Origin: Deltaproteobacteria bacterium
GTDB lineage: Bacteria > Desulfobacterota > BSN033 > UBA1163
NCBI GenBank assembly: GCA_016875195.1
Contig: VGRY01000003.1
Coordinates: 1-64,000 of the forward strand
Direction: 5' to 3'
DNA: 64,000 bases
The translations under genes and the position numbers were made by a program. Positions 15,910 to 24,724 of the stretch are shown here, piece by piece (the first letter of the stretch is position 1; the number at the start of each line of letters is the position of its first letter). Below the pieces are notes generated by a model. The model was not told the origin of the DNA and ran no database searches. It saw nothing but the letters and a program-made list of their open reading frames with translations.

Positions 15910-16977
15910 ATGGAAACCGAATTTCTGCCTCCGATAAACTTGAGAAAGCCTTTTAAACCCCAGCAGGAATGGAAAGTGATTATTGCCATCTATCTCTATC
16001 TGGCAGGAATGGGAGCGGGTTCATTTATTATTGGCGCTCTGCTCCTCTGGACTGGGGTAGAATTAAACGCCTTATCCACGCCTTTTATCGAACTTCTTGG
16101 AATCCGTTTCGACTTTGCAAAGATCCCCATCTTATGGGGGCCGCTGATGGTCGCGATCGGAGCCCCGTTCCTGATTCTGGACCTCGGGATCAAATGGAGG
16201 TTCATGTATGCCTGCCTCAACCCCCGAACCTCATGGGTGGCCCGTGGATTTATCATCCTTTCAGTCTTTATCGTCTTCGGTTTGGCCCTATTTGCGAAGT
16301 CGCTTCTGCCTTTTAAATGGCTCCATCCGCAATCCGCCTTTTGGTTCATCCCGGAAGTCATTGCCTTTGTCTTTGCTTTTGCTACCGCGCTTTACACCGG
16401 CATCCTTCTAAAGGCAACGAAATCAGTTCCATTATGGAATACACCTCTCCTGCCCCTGCTTTTTCTCGTCTCAGCCCTCTCTACTGGCTCGATGTCCATT
16501 ATTCTCTCCACTCTGGGAACCGGCCTGCTCTCCTATGATAGCCAGGCGATGAGAGCTTTAATGATTGGAGAACAGATCCTTGTGGTGATAGAAGGAATCC
16601 TTCTCTATTTCTTCCTGACTCAAAGATACAGGGCATCGGAACAGGGAAAAGACTCGGTTCGCCTTCTCGTTACTGGCAAATTGCGTTATGTCTTCTGGCA
16701 GGGCATCATCCTTCTCGGCTTTATCTTTCCAATCCCTCTTGAGTGGATATCCAAATATTACCACAATGCTGGGCTGTTATTCATTGCCGGCATCTCCCTT
16801 TTAACAGGAGGTTTTTTTCTCAGGCTGGGTCTGCTTCGGGCGGGAATTAAAGACCAGATCCCTATGCAACGGCTGATGGAATTTCAATATGCGCTAATTC
16901 AAAATTCGAAATCCGAATATCGGGCGGAGCTTCCCGAAGGGATCAATCCGAAACAATCTCGAATTTCCAAAATTTAA
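15910..16977 (+). CDS. NrfD/PsrC-family membrane protein
   Basis: A 355-residue integral membrane protein with about eight to ten hydrophobic helices and the NrfD-type start (YLYLAGMGAGSFIIGALLL). Such subunits link a cytoplasmic or periplasmic Fe-S protein to the quinone pool. The ferredoxin gene that follows is its obvious partner. The reading frame opens at a TTG at 15868, but AGGAG before the ATG at 15910 marks the true start. The last ~25 residues (from about QNSKSEYRAELPEG) are encoded by an intergenic repeat that has been read through, so the natural C-terminus has been replaced or extended. Confidence 0.85.
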   Translation: METEFLPPINLRKPFKPQQEWKVIIAIYLYLAGMGAGSFIIGALLLWTGVELNALSTPFIELLGIRFDFAKIPILWGPLMVAIGAPFLILDLGIKWRFMYACLNPRTSWVARGFIILSVFIVFGLALFAKSLLPFKWLHPQSAFWFIPEVIAFVFAFATALYTGILLKATKSVPLWNTPLLPLLFLVSALSTGSMSIILSTLGTGLLSYDSQAMRALMIGEQILVVIEGILLYFFLTQRYRASEQGKDSVRLLVTGKLRYVFWQGIILLGFIFPIPLEWISKYYHNAGLLFIAGISLLTGGFFLRLGLLRAGIKDQIPMQRLMEFQYALIQNSKSEYRAELPEGINPKQSRISKI

Positions 16978-17082
16978 ATTCTCTAAACTCTTTTGTTTGG
17001 AACATTATGAAATTTGGTCATTTGAAATTGTTTCGAGTTGGTCCTGCTGGACGCTTCGCCCGAATTTCGTGCTTCGAGTTTA
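16908..17082. repeat. TTCGAA-type inverted repeat element with two nested hairpins
   Basis: Arms AAATTCGAAATCCGAATATCG and the inverse bound this copy. Each arm is broken by a small insert: GGCGGAGCTTCCCGAAGGG near 16923 and GGTCCTGCTGGACGCTTCGCC at about 17040-17060. The left arm codes the tail of the NrfD-like protein. Confidence 0.75.
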
Positions 17083-17105
17083 ACTCGTTCTTAATGGAGA
17101 CAGAA

Positions 17106-17594
17106 ATGCAGCAGAAGGTATTGGTGGTGGATCAGCAAAAATGCACAGGCTGCCGTCAGTGTGAGATGGTCTGCTCGGTCTTTCACACTGGAGCGAGCAA
17201 TCCGAGTCGCTCCCGGATCAAAATCGTCAAGTGGGAACAAGTCGGCATCTACCTTCCCATGACCTGCAACCACTGCGAAACAGCATACTGCCTTGAAGTC
17301 TGCCCTACAAAGGCCTGCCACCGGGAACCAGAAAACCAAAATCGGGTCGTCATTGATAAAAACCTCTGTATTGGATGCAGAACCTGTATTATCGCCTGTC
17401 CCTTCGGTCAACCCTTCTTTGACCACAAGGAACGGGTCACGGTGAAATGCGACTACTGTGATGGTGACCCCCAATGTGTGGCCTTCTGTAACGTGAAGGC
17501 TGTCTCTTTTGTGAATGCGGACGAAGCCAATCTGGTTAAGAAGAAGGAAGCCGCCACAAGATTGGCCGACCTTCTGAAACATGCAAGGGGATAA
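17106..17594 (+). CDS. Four-cluster ferredoxin (HycB/DmsB type), NrfD partner
   Basis: A 162-residue carrier with cysteine groups CTGCRQCEMVC, CNHCETAYCLEVC, CIGCRTCIIAC and CDYCDGDPQCVAFC. It is highly similar in layout to the ferredoxins at 7232 and 24114. With the NrfD-like protein it forms a plausible membrane electron module that could pass AOR-derived electrons to or from quinones. The frame is open back to 17007 but that part is repeat DNA; GGAGA five bases before the ATG at 17106 decides the start. The stop is followed after 11 bases by an inverted-repeat element. Confidence 0.88.
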   Translation: MQQKVLVVDQQKCTGCRQCEMVCSVFHTGASNPSRSRIKIVKWEQVGIYLPMTCNHCETAYCLEVCPTKACHREPENQNRVVIDKNLCIGCRTCIIACPFGQPFFDHKERVTVKCDYCDGDPQCVAFCNVKAVSFVNADEANLVKKKEAATRLADLLKHARG

Positions 17595-17605
17595 GCACCC
17601 ATTTC

Positions 17606-17731
17606 TATAGTGAACGACTTTAATAAATTAACGTCCACCATGTGTCATTGCGAACGAAGTGAAGCAATCTCATGAGATTGCCACATCGCTTCGCTCCTCG
17701 CAATGACTACTTTTCAAAGTCGTTCACTATA
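17606..17731. mobile_element. MITE-like element with perfect 16-bp ends
   Basis: TATAGTGAACGACTTT and its exact inverse bound 126 bases. The interior holds a second palindrome, GTCATTGCGA ... TCGCAATGAC, resembling the partial repeat near 6699. No open frame. It lies between the ferredoxin and MoeB-like genes. Confidence 0.85.
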
Positions 17732-17765
17732 AGTATGTGATTTGGATATTGGAAGGTAGGGCATC

Positions 17766-18503
17766 ATGCTGACACCGGATGAGCTGAATAGATATGACAG
17801 ACAGATCATGATTGAGGAGATCGGTCTGGAAGGGCAGGAAAAGCTGAAGAAAGCCCGGGTGGCCGTCGCCGGCGCTGGTGGACTCGGCTCTCCTATCGCT
17901 CTCTATCTAACCGCCGCTGGAATCGGAACGATCCGGTTGATCGATCATGACCGGGTCTCATTGAGCAACCTGAACCGCCAGATTCTACACCATGAAGAAG
18001 ATGTGGGTGGAAAGAAAGTCAATTCTGCCCGTACGAAATTGAAGAACCTCAACCGGAGGGTGGAGATCGAAGCCATCGATCAAACGATCACCGAAACCAA
18101 TATTTGCCAACTCGTAGAGGGATGTGATGCCATTGTGGATGCCATGGATAACCTGCCCACGCGCTACGTCCTCAATCGCTGTGCGATTGAAAAAAAGATC
18201 CCTTTTTTTCACGGAGCAGTGAGAGGCTTTGAGGGAAGGGCCATGACCATCCTGCCCGGCAAATCGGCCTGTTTGGGGTGCCTGTATCGGGGCCCAATCG
18301 CAGAAGAGAAGTTCCCTGTCATTGGCGTCACTCCGGCCGTCATCGGCAGCATTCAGGCAACAGAGGTCATCAAGTATCTTTTAGGGATTGGGCAACTCCT
18401 GACCAACCGCTTACTCATGTATGACGGACTGGAAGCCCTTTTCACTGAATTTACTGTCAACCGAAACCCGGACTGCGAACATTGTGGATCTCTCGCAGGT
18501 TGA
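17766..18503 (+). CDS. MoeB/ThiF-family E1-like adenylyltransferase
   Basis: A 245-residue enzyme of the HesA/MoeB/ThiF family. It shows the nucleotide-binding GAGGLGS (36-42), the DHDRVSLSNLNRQ acidic-Arg region, and zinc cysteines CLGC and CEHC. It activates the C-terminal glycine of a MoaD-like or ThiS-like protein by adenylation, and the MoaD-like gene at 18603 is next on the strand. It lacks a rhodanese domain, so it is MoeB/ThiF-like rather than MoeZ-like. It is the only E1-like gene here, so it may serve the other MoaD paralogues. A ribosome site GGAAGG lies upstream. Confidence 0.9.
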   Translation: MLTPDELNRYDRQIMIEEIGLEGQEKLKKARVAVAGAGGLGSPIALYLTAAGIGTIRLIDHDRVSLSNLNRQILHHEEDVGGKKVNSARTKLKNLNRRVEIEAIDQTITETNICQLVEGCDAIVDAMDNLPTRYVLNRCAIEKKIPFFHGAVRGFEGRAMTILPGKSACLGCLYRGPIAEEKFPVIGVTPAVIGSIQATEVIKYLLGIGQLLTNRLLMYDGLEALFTEFTVNRNPDCEHCGSLAG

Positions 18504-18515
18504 AAAAATCATTCT

Positions 18516-18582
18516 GTAGGGGCAATTCATGCCTGCGTGCTGAAACGCCGCACTTCGGCGTGCAAGCATGAATTGCCCCTAC
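18516..18582. repeat. Inverted repeat, GTAGGGGCAATTCATG ends
   Basis: Perfect 16-base ends GTAGGGGCAATTCATG around a second small hairpin (CGCCGCACTTCGGCG); 67 bases, between the moeB-like and moaD-like genes. Confidence 0.85.
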
Positions 18583-18602
18583 TCGGGTACAAGGAAAAAG
18601 AT

Positions 18603-18875
18603 ATGTCTATCAAGATACATATTCATGCAACACATCGTCGTTTTACCAATGGGCAGGAAGCCGTTGCAGTGGAGGGAAATACCGTTGGTGAATGTTTGAA
18701 TCATCTCATCCAACAGTATCCAGGAATGGAAAAGGCCATTTTTTCCAAGAAAGATAAGCTGCACAACGTCATTGAAGTCTATCTCAATCATGCCAGCGCC
18801 CACCCGAATGAACTCGCCAAACCCGTCAAGGATGGGGACGAAATTCATCTCATCGTCATGCTCGCCGGCGGTTGA
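18603..18875 (+). CDS. MoaD/ThiS-family sulfur-carrier protein
   Basis: A 90-residue beta-grasp protein ending in Gly-Gly (MLAGG). The ATG at 18603 follows AAGGAAAAAG; the longer frame upstream runs through an inverted repeat. It is the evident substrate of the E1-like enzyme at 17766. It lies only 52 bases before lysW, so a second small carrier protein with a very different chemistry is probably made from the same message. Molybdopterin synthase small subunit, ThiS-like carrier or a carrier for another sulfur transfer are all possible; no MoaE or ThiG is seen in the window. Confidence 0.85.
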   Translation: MSIKIHIHATHRRFTNGQEAVAVEGNTVGECLNHLIQQYPGMEKAIFSKKDKLHNVIEVYLNHASAHPNELAKPVKDGDEIHLIVMLAGG

Positions 18876-18927
18876 CATTGGGGCCAAAATAGTATAAATG
18901 ATTGCTGAACTTTAAGGAGGTGCGGGA

Positions 18928-19086
18928 ATGGCTGAGTGCCCTGTTTGCGGACTTGAATTCAAACTGGTTGAAGGCACGGAAAAGGGGGAAATCATTACCT
19001 GTGGAGACTGCGGCTCCGAATTGGAGGTAACAGACAAAGACAGTGTTCAGGAAGCCCCACAGGAGGAAGAAGACTGGGGTGAATGA
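18928..19086 (+). CDS. lysW: LysW amino-group carrier protein
   Basis: A 52-residue protein, short enough to be missed by gene callers. It has a zinc ribbon (C4-x2-C7, C25-x2-C28), a strongly acidic second half and the diagnostic C-terminal EDWGE. In Thermus and archaea the final Glu gamma-carboxylate is joined to the amino group of aminoadipate or glutamate by LysX/ArgX and carries the substrate through later steps of lysine or ornithine synthesis. AAGGAGG precedes the ATG. lysX, lysY, lysZ and lysJ homologues follow, so the identification is firm; which amino acid it carries is open. Confidence 0.95.
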   Translation: MAECPVCGLEFKLVEGTEKGEIITCGDCGSELEVTDKDSVQEAPQEEEDWGE

Positions 19087-19234
19087 TCGTCTACCCCATC
19101 GCATGACTCCTCGCACGCCATCGTGAGAGACACCTACCGGAAACCGACTCGCCACTCATTTGGATCTTGAAACAGATTGGGAAAATCCCGCAGAGTCCGG
19201 ATAAAAACTGATTGCCATCATTGGAGTTGAGAAG

Positions 19235-20077
19235 ATGAAAGTAGGCTTAATCCATTCCATTATCAGAAAAGAGGAGAAACTCCTCCTGGACGAATTTCGA
19301 ACCCGCCCCGGCGTCGAGGTGGTGCCGATCGATGACAGGGAAATCGTCTTCAACCTCCACCAGAACAAATACTCGCTCGATGTGGTCATCGAACGGTGTG
19401 TCAACCATTCGAGGGCCATCCATGCCATTAAGGTCTTCGAGGACTTCAGCATCCCCACAGTCAACACCTATCAGGTGGCAGAGGTCTGCGGTAGCAAGTT
19501 TCTCACCACACAGGCCATTATTAAAACCGGCCTTCGAACGCCCCGCTGTTATCTCGCCTTCACGCCGGAGTCGGCCCTTGCTGCCATGGATGAATTGGGC
19601 TACCCCTGTGTCATCAAGCCCAACACCGGTTCATGGGGCAGACTGCTCTCGAAGGTCAATGACCGGGATGCGGCGGAGGCAATCCTTGAGCATAAAGAGG
19701 TTTTGGGAAGCTATCATCACTCCATCTTCTACATTCAGGAGTATATGGAGAAACACGGCAGAGACATCCGGAGTTTCGTTGTCGGAGACAGCTGTATCTG
19801 TGCGATCTATCGCCATTCAGAACACTGGATTACCAACACCGCCCGTGGAGCCAAAGCTTCCAATTGCCCGGTCACGGATGAGCTCCATGACATCTCTGTG
19901 CGCGCTGCCAAGGCCGTCGGTGGAGGCGTGGTAGCGATTGATCTCTTTGAAACTCCGGAAGGACTCTCGATCAACGAAGTCAACTATACCATGGAATTCC
20001 GAAACAGCATCGATACGACAGGAGTGAACATCCCGGCCAAGGTTGTGGACTATGTTCTGAAGGTGGGAAAAAGATGA
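19235..20077 (+). CDS. lysX: LysX/ArgX-type ATP-grasp ligase for LysW
   Basis: A 280-residue RimK/ATP-grasp enzyme that attaches the amino group of an acidic amino acid to the C-terminal Glu of LysW. Seen are the [19 protein letters not shown] segment, the ATP-binding [12 protein letters not shown], and the C-terminal [13 protein letters not shown] with [12 protein letters not shown], all characteristic of LysX and ArgX. The two cannot be told apart here with confidence. It overlaps lysY by four bases. Confidence 0.93.
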   Translation: MKVGLIHSIIRKEEKLLLDEFRTRPGVEVVPIDDREIVFNLHQNKYSLDVVIERCVNHSRAIHAIKVFEDFSIPTVNTYQVAEVCGSKFLTTQAIIKTGLRTPRCYLAFTPESALAAMDELGYPCVIKPNTGSWGRLLSKVNDRDAAEAILEHKEVLGSYHHSIFYIQEYMEKHGRDIRSFVVGDSCICAIYRHSEHWITNTARGAKASNCPVTDELHDISVRAAKAVGGGVVAIDLFETPEGLSINEVNYTMEFRNSIDTTGVNIPAKVVDYVLKVGKR

Positions 20078-21096
20078 GGGTCTCAATCGTTGGCGCATCG
20101 GGTTATGGCGGTGGGGAGCTTCTCAGGCTTCTCATCGATCATCCTCATGTGGAAGTCCATCAGGCGACCTCCGAAAGAAACGCTGGAAAACCCATCACGA
20201 AGGTCCATCCGAACCTTCGCAAAAGGACTCCTCTCGATTTTTGCACAATCAAAGAGCTCGAAAAGGTCGATCTCCTCTTTGTATCTCTTCCCCATACCCA
20301 GTTCATGCAGAGGTTCAATGAGTTGAGCGGTCTGGCAGAAAGGATTGTGGACCTCTCTGCAGATTTCAGGCTGAAGGATACCTCCGCTTATCAGAAATGG
20401 TACGAAGTGGAGCATCCTCACCCGGACAAGCTTGCCGAGTTTGTCTATGGAAACGTGGAACTCCACCGGGGTGAGATGAAGAAGACCCGCTATATCAGTG
20501 GCGCGGGATGCAATGCCACGGCCACGATCCTGCCCCTCTGGCCCCTTTTTAAATTGGGGTTGGTGGATACGGCCCTGCCTGTTATCGCCGAAGCCAAATG
20601 CGGTTCGTCAGAAGGGGGCAATGCCGTAAGCGAGGGCTCCCATCACCCGGAGCGAAGCGGCTGCGTCCGCTCTTATAAACCGACCGGACACCGTCACATT
20701 GCAGAGATGGAGCAGGAGTTGGGTCATCATATCTATTTCTCTGCCACATCGATTGAGATGGTGCGCGGGATTCTGGTGACAGCCCACCTCTTTGTGAAGC
20801 CGGGATTTACGGAGAAAGAGATCTGGAAGGCCTATCGCCAGGTCTATGGACAGGAGCCTTTCATCCGGATTGTCAAAGAGAAACAGGGCATCTATCGTTT
20901 TCCCGAGCCCAAGATCCTGGCCGGCACCAACTACTGCGATATTGGTTTTGAACTGGAGGGAACAAGGCTTGTCGTTGTCTCAGCCATCGACAACCTGATG
21001 AAAGGGGCAGCCGGGCAGGCCGTTCATGCCATGAATGTGATGTGTGGGTTTGAAGAAACAGCAGGCCTCACCTTTCCCGGCCTCCACCCGATTTGA
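20074..21096 (+). CDS. lysY: LysY/ArgC-type acyl-phosphate reductase
   Basis: A 340-residue NADPH-dependent enzyme with the dinucleotide-binding start [18 protein letters not shown] and the catalytic cysteine in [10 protein letters not shown]. It reduces the carrier-bound acyl phosphate made by LysZ to the semialdehyde. Alone it would be called ArgC; with LysW, LysX and LysZ in one operon, LysY is the better name. The [27 protein letters not shown] region matches the family. After the stop comes a repeat-filled gap of 281 bases. Confidence 0.93.
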   Translation: MRVSIVGASGYGGGELLRLLIDHPHVEVHQATSERNAGKPITKVHPNLRKRTPLDFCTIKELEKVDLLFVSLPHTQFMQRFNELSGLAERIVDLSADFRLKDTSAYQKWYEVEHPHPDKLAEFVYGNVELHRGEMKKTRYISGAGCNATATILPLWPLFKLGLVDTALPVIAEAKCGSSEGGNAVSEGSHHPERSGCVRSYKPTGHRHIAEMEQELGHHIYFSATSIEMVRGILVTAHLFVKPGFTEKEIWKAYRQVYGQEPFIRIVKEKQGIYRFPEPKILAGTNYCDIGFELEGTRLVVVSAIDNLMKGAAGQAVHAMNVMCGFEETAGLTFPGLHPI

Positions 21097-21142
21097 TTTA
21101 ACCTCCGGCCCACCGGAGAACAAAACAAAGTTTGGAGCTGAA

Positions 21143-21302
21143 AAATTCGAAATCCGAATATCGGGCGAAGCGTCCTTTTAGGACCAATCCGAAACAAATC
21201 CGAATTCTCAAAATTCAAATTTTCTAAACCTTCTGTTTCAGACATTAAATATTTGGTAATTTGAGATTGTTTCGAGTTTCGGATTTCGTGCTTCGGATTT
21301 AA
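21143..21302. repeat. TTCGAA-type inverted repeat element with nested hairpin
   Basis: Same arms as the copies at 16908 and 36556; the left arm holds an extra GGCGAAGCGTCCTTTTAGGA-type hairpin at about 21164-21185 that is missing from copies at 37841 and 47591. It lies inside the lys operon between lysY and the amidotransferase gene. An AT-rich stretch follows (about 21310-21330) but no clear promoter. Confidence 0.75.
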
Positions 21303-21377
21303 ACCAACTTATATAGTATAATATTTCCATTTTGACACAATTTGATTTTTCACCGCTTACTTAGCAACCTAAGGGAT

Positions 21378-22013
21378 ATGTGCAGACTTCTTGCTGTGCG
21401 ATCAGGGGAACCGTTCAATCCTGCCGATTATCTCACCCCATTTGCCTTCATTGCCCGGAACAGCCATGAATATCAGGGCCACGGCTGGGGATGTGCATGG
21501 AAGGATGCAGACCAGAAATGGCAAATCTATAAGAATATCTGCCCTGTTTGGGAAGACCAATTCAACCGATTCCCGCGGACGACCCTTCTCATTGCCCATG
21601 CCCGAAGCGCTTTTGAGGACAGGGATATCGTCATTGAAAACAACATGCCTTTCACAGACGGCGAGAGGATCTTCATCTTCAATGGTGAACTGAGAGGGGT
21701 TAAGATCAAAGAACAGGGACGGATTGGTGCTGAAAAGATCTTCAACTTCATCCGCCGCTTCGATCACGGCGATACCCTTGCCGCCCTGAAAAAAGCCGTT
21801 GGGCTGCTCCGGGACCGGACCAGATCGATCAGGGGGATGAACATCATCCTGGTTAATGGAAGAAGTATTTATCTCTCTACTTATTTTACTGGCGAGACAG
21901 ACTACTTCACCATGCGATATAAGGAGGGGCCGCAACTGGTCATCTGCTCGGAGCCCTTTCCTTCTGAAGAAGGCTGGCAAAACATCGACAACGAAACGGT
22001 GAGGGAGTGGTAA
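21378..22013 (+). CDS. Class II glutamine amidotransferase domain protein in the LysW operon
   Basis: A 211-residue protein starting MCRLLAV; in class II (Ntn) amidotransferases Cys2 becomes the N-terminal nucleophile after Met removal, which fixes the start at 21378 although the frame opens earlier. Further family features are IAHARSAFE and FIFNGELRGV. It probably hydrolyses glutamine, or another amide, and stands alone without a synthetase domain. Its stop is directly followed by the lysZ ATG. No role for such a protein in the LysW route is known to me; it could supply ammonia, or act as the amidase that releases product from LysW, since no LysK is seen. Confidence 0.85.
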   Translation: MCRLLAVRSGEPFNPADYLTPFAFIARNSHEYQGHGWGCAWKDADQKWQIYKNICPVWEDQFNRFPRTTLLIAHARSAFEDRDIVIENNMPFTDGERIFIFNGELRGVKIKEQGRIGAEKIFNFIRRFDHGDTLAALKKAVGLLRDRTRSIRGMNIILVNGRSIYLSTYFTGETDYFTMRYKEGPQLVICSEPFPSEEGWQNIDNETVREW

Positions 22014-22805
22014 ATGATTATTGTCAAGATCGGCGGAGGAGCCGGAATTAACCTGCAAGGGGTCATTCAGGACCTGGCGCAAGTCAAAGAGAAGTTCATC
22101 ATCGTCCACGGCGCCAACGCCCTCAGGGACAAGCTGGCCGAAGACCTGGGCCAGCCCAAGAAGGTCGTCACGTCGGTCTCCGGTTATTCGAGCGTCTATT
22201 CCGACGAGAACCTGATCGATCAGATGATGATGGCCTATGCCGGCGCGAGGAACAAACGGATTGTGGAACTGTGCCATCAGAATGGGATCAATGGCGTGGG
22301 TCTCTCCGGCCTGGACGGAAAAGCCATCCAAGGCATCAGAAATAAGGGAATCCGCGTCTATCAGGACGGCAAGTTAAAAATCCTCCGGGATTACTCGGGG
22401 AAACCCGAGGCCATCAACAAGAACCTCCTCGACCTTCTCCTCGACCACGGTTATGTCCCTGTCCTCACCGTCCCCATCATCGACGAACAGAATAATGCCA
22501 TCAACACGGAAAACGACGACGTGGTGAGAGTTCTTCAGAAGGCCATGCATGCCGATACCGTGATCAACCTGATCGAGGCGCCTGGCTTCCTTGAAAACAA
22601 GGATGATGAAAGTAGTTTGATCAAAAAGATTCCCGCAGTTGAACTCGAAGTTAGAGAGCAACAGGTGGACGGAAGAATGAAGCGCAAGATGCTGGCTGTC
22701 CGAAAACTTTTTGAACACGGGGCAAGCAGGGTCATCATCGCAGATGGTCGAAGTGAGCATCCCGTGGCGGATGCCCTTTCAGGAAAGGGAACGGTCATCG
22801 AATGA
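22014..22805 (+). CDS. lysZ: LysZ-type [LysW]-amino acid kinase
   Basis: A 263-residue amino-acid kinase family enzyme (IIVKIGGGAGIN at the start, VHGANALRDKLAE, and the ENDDVVRVLQKAMHADTVINL region), related to ArgB. It phosphorylates the side-chain carboxylate of the LysW-bound amino acid. It begins at the base after the amidotransferase stop and overlaps lysJ by four bases, so these three are translationally coupled. Confidence 0.93.
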   Translation: MIIVKIGGGAGINLQGVIQDLAQVKEKFIIVHGANALRDKLAEDLGQPKKVVTSVSGYSSVYSDENLIDQMMMAYAGARNKRIVELCHQNGINGVGLSGLDGKAIQGIRNKGIRVYQDGKLKILRDYSGKPEAINKNLLDLLLDHGYVPVLTVPIIDEQNNAINTENDDVVRVLQKAMHADTVINLIEAPGFLENKDDESSLIKKIPAVELEVREQQVDGRMKRKMLAVRKLFEHGASRVIIADGRSEHPVADALSGKGTVIE

Positions 22806-23968
22806 GCCTTATTGACTCAACCCATCCTAAGGAACTTGAAGATCGGTATGAACTCCCGGTCTATCCCCGCCGGGATATTGTTCTGGTCAGGGGCAAGGGA
22901 GCAAGACTCTATGACGACCGGGGACGGGAATATATCGATTGCGCCTCCAATGTCGGAGTCTCTAATATCGGCCATGGCAGAGAAGAAGTGGCCAAAGCAA
23001 TCTACGAACAGTATCTCACCCTGTCAAACTGTTACGGTGTCTTTTATAACCCTGTTCGCGCCAGACTTGCCGAAAAACTTATTTCCCTCAGCCCTCAGGG
23101 GTTGAAACGGGTCTTCTTCTGTAACTCCGGTGCAGAAGCGGTTGAAGGCGCCCTCAAGTTTGCGCGTGCGAGTGCTGGAAAAAAGGAGATCATCGCCGCC
23201 ATGAGGGGGTTTCACGGAAAAACCTTTGGCGCTCTTGCCGCCACCTGGGGAGAGGAGTATCAGAAACCCTTCGCACCCATGATGCCCGGAATCAAACATG
23301 CGCCCTTCAATAACTTTGATAAATTGAATGAAACGGTCAGTGAAGAAACCGCTGCCATCATTCTTGAGCTGGTACAGGGAGAGGGTGGAGTTCGGGTCGG
23401 AGACAAATCTTACTTTGAAAAGGTCCGCCAACTTTGTGATCAAAAGGGAATTCTTCTCATCTTTGATGAAGTCCAGACAGGTTTTGGCAGGACAGGAACC
23501 CTTTTTGCGTGTGAACAGTTTGTCGAGCCGGATCTGCTCTGTGTGGCCAAATCGCTGGCAGGGGGCATTCCCATGGGGGCAGTGCTCTGTTCGGATGCTG
23601 TCCGCGTGCCTGTCAAGAGCCATACCTCTACTTTTGGTGGCAATCCCCTTGCCTGTGCAGCAGCGCTTGCCTCTCTGGAAATCATTGTAGGTGAGAGGCT
23701 TCCTGAAAAAGCAAAAGTTCAGGGAGAATATTTTTTAAACGAACTGCGAGCCATTAAGAGCGAGAAGATACGGGAGGTGAGAGGCCTCGGCCTGATGATT
23801 GGCATCGAACTGAAGGAGAAGGCCGGGCCTTATGTTCAGAACCTGATGGAAAAGGGGGTCATCGCCCTGTTGGCCGGGCCCAATGTGATCCGGCTTCTCC
23901 CTCCGCTCGTCATCACCCGGGAAGAGATTAACAACGCTTTGTCTGTATTGAAACAAACGCTAATTTAA
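22802..23968 (+). CDS. lysJ: LysJ/ArgD-type PLP aminotransferase
   Basis: A 388-residue class III aminotransferase with the [13 protein letters not shown] cofactor-phosphate region, [14 protein letters not shown], and the PLP lysine in [12 protein letters not shown]. It aminates the LysW-bound semialdehyde. It closes the operon and is followed by a strong terminator; the hydrolase LysK that normally releases lysine or ornithine from LysW is not in the operon or elsewhere in the window. Confidence 0.93.
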   Translation: MSLIDSTHPKELEDRYELPVYPRRDIVLVRGKGARLYDDRGREYIDCASNVGVSNIGHGREEVAKAIYEQYLTLSNCYGVFYNPVRARLAEKLISLSPQGLKRVFFCNSGAEAVEGALKFARASAGKKEIIAAMRGFHGKTFGALAATWGEEYQKPFAPMMPGIKHAPFNNFDKLNETVSEETAAIILELVQGEGGVRVGDKSYFEKVRQLCDQKGILLIFDEVQTGFGRTGTLFACEQFVEPDLLCVAKSLAGGIPMGAVLCSDAVRVPVKSHTSTFGGNPLACAAALASLEIIVGERLPEKAKVQGEYFLNELRAIKSEKIREVRGLGLMIGIELKEKAGPYVQNLMEKGVIALLAGPNVIRLLPPLVITREEINNALSVLKQTLI

Positions 23969-24002
23969 CAAAAAGGGGCTGGTACAACCAGCCCCTTTTT
24001 GT
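23969..24002 (+). terminator. Intrinsic terminator of the lys operon
   Basis: AAAAAGGGGCTGG and CCAGCCCCTTTTT pair around a five-base loop directly after the lysJ stop. Confidence 0.95.
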
Positions 24003-24030
24003 TAAATACCAATGACCAAACTCAAATAAC

Positions 24031-24075
24031 CTATAACGCCCCCCTACCCCCCCTTAACTTAAGAGGGGAAGTTAT
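24031..24075. repeat. G/C-tract palindromic repeat
   Basis: A copy of the family at 272 and 3461, beginning AACGCCCCCCTACC and centred on CTTAACTTAAG. Confidence 0.7.
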
Positions 24076-24113
24076 TCTCTTAAGTGCTGGTTATTGGAAT
24101 TTGGTTATTTCCC

Positions 24114-24623
24114 TTAGTGTGATCCTGACTCCAGAGCTAAAGCTTGCCGCTGGGCCGCGGTGATCTTTTCTGCAGCCGCCTTCTTCTTCGCCACGGCCAC
24201 CCGGTCTGCATCCACATAATCGACCGCTTTCATGTCACAGAAACGAACGCATTGCGGATCGCCATCGCAGAGATCGCACTTAAAATTCTTCCGGTCGATG
24301 ACATTAAAACCCATCGCGCCAAAGGGACAAACCGTCACGCAGGAGCGACAGCCGATACAGATGTTGTGGTTCACCATCACCCGGCTCAGATTCTCATCCC
24401 GGGAAATGGCCTTGACAGGGCAGACGATCAAACAGGGAGCATCCTGGCACTGTTGACAGGACATCGGGACGTAAATCCCCTCCGACTCCCACTTCATCAC
24501 TTTTATCCGGCTTCGGGCCGGATTGGAAACGCCATCATGAAAAACCGCGCATACTTGCTCACAAAGCCTGCAGCCGGTGCATTTTTCTGGACTGATTGAT
24601 AGAACTTTACCCATGGGTTCCAT
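24114..24623 (-). CDS. Four-cluster ferredoxin (HycB/DmsB type), AOR partner
   Basis: A 169-residue carrier with CTGCRLCEQVC, CQQCQDAPCLIVC, CIGCRSCVTVC and CDLCDGDPQCVRFC groups, followed by an Ala/Lys-rich helical tail. It lies 101 bases after the AOR at 24725 and is most likely its electron acceptor. AGGAGAAAG before the first ATG supports the start at 24623. Paralogues at 7232 and 17106 share the CDGDPQCV motif. Confidence 0.9.
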   Translation of the reverse strand: MEPMGKVLSISPEKCTGCRLCEQVCAVFHDGVSNPARSRIKVMKWESEGIYVPMSCQQCQDAPCLIVCPVKAISRDENLSRVMVNHNICIGCRSCVTVCPFGAMGFNVIDRKNFKCDLCDGDPQCVRFCDMKAVDYVDADRVAVAKKKAAAEKITAAQRQALALESGSH

Positions 24624-24724
24624 TCACTTTCTCCTTTCATTTATCACGAATGACTCGAATAAGAACGAATTTCACGAATAAAGCCTATTCGTGTTATTCG
24701 CTATCATTCGTTAAATTCGTTTTA

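Noticed and set aside
17007..17105. N-terminal extension of the NrfD-partner ferredoxin
   Set aside because: The sequence is the right arm of a TTCGAA repeat; GGAGA before 17106 gives a better start and the usual family length.
20074..23968. Naming lysY, lysZ and lysJ as argC, argB and argD
   Set aside because: They share an operon with lysW and lysX; the carrier-bound pathway is more likely. The end product, lysine or ornithine, stays open.
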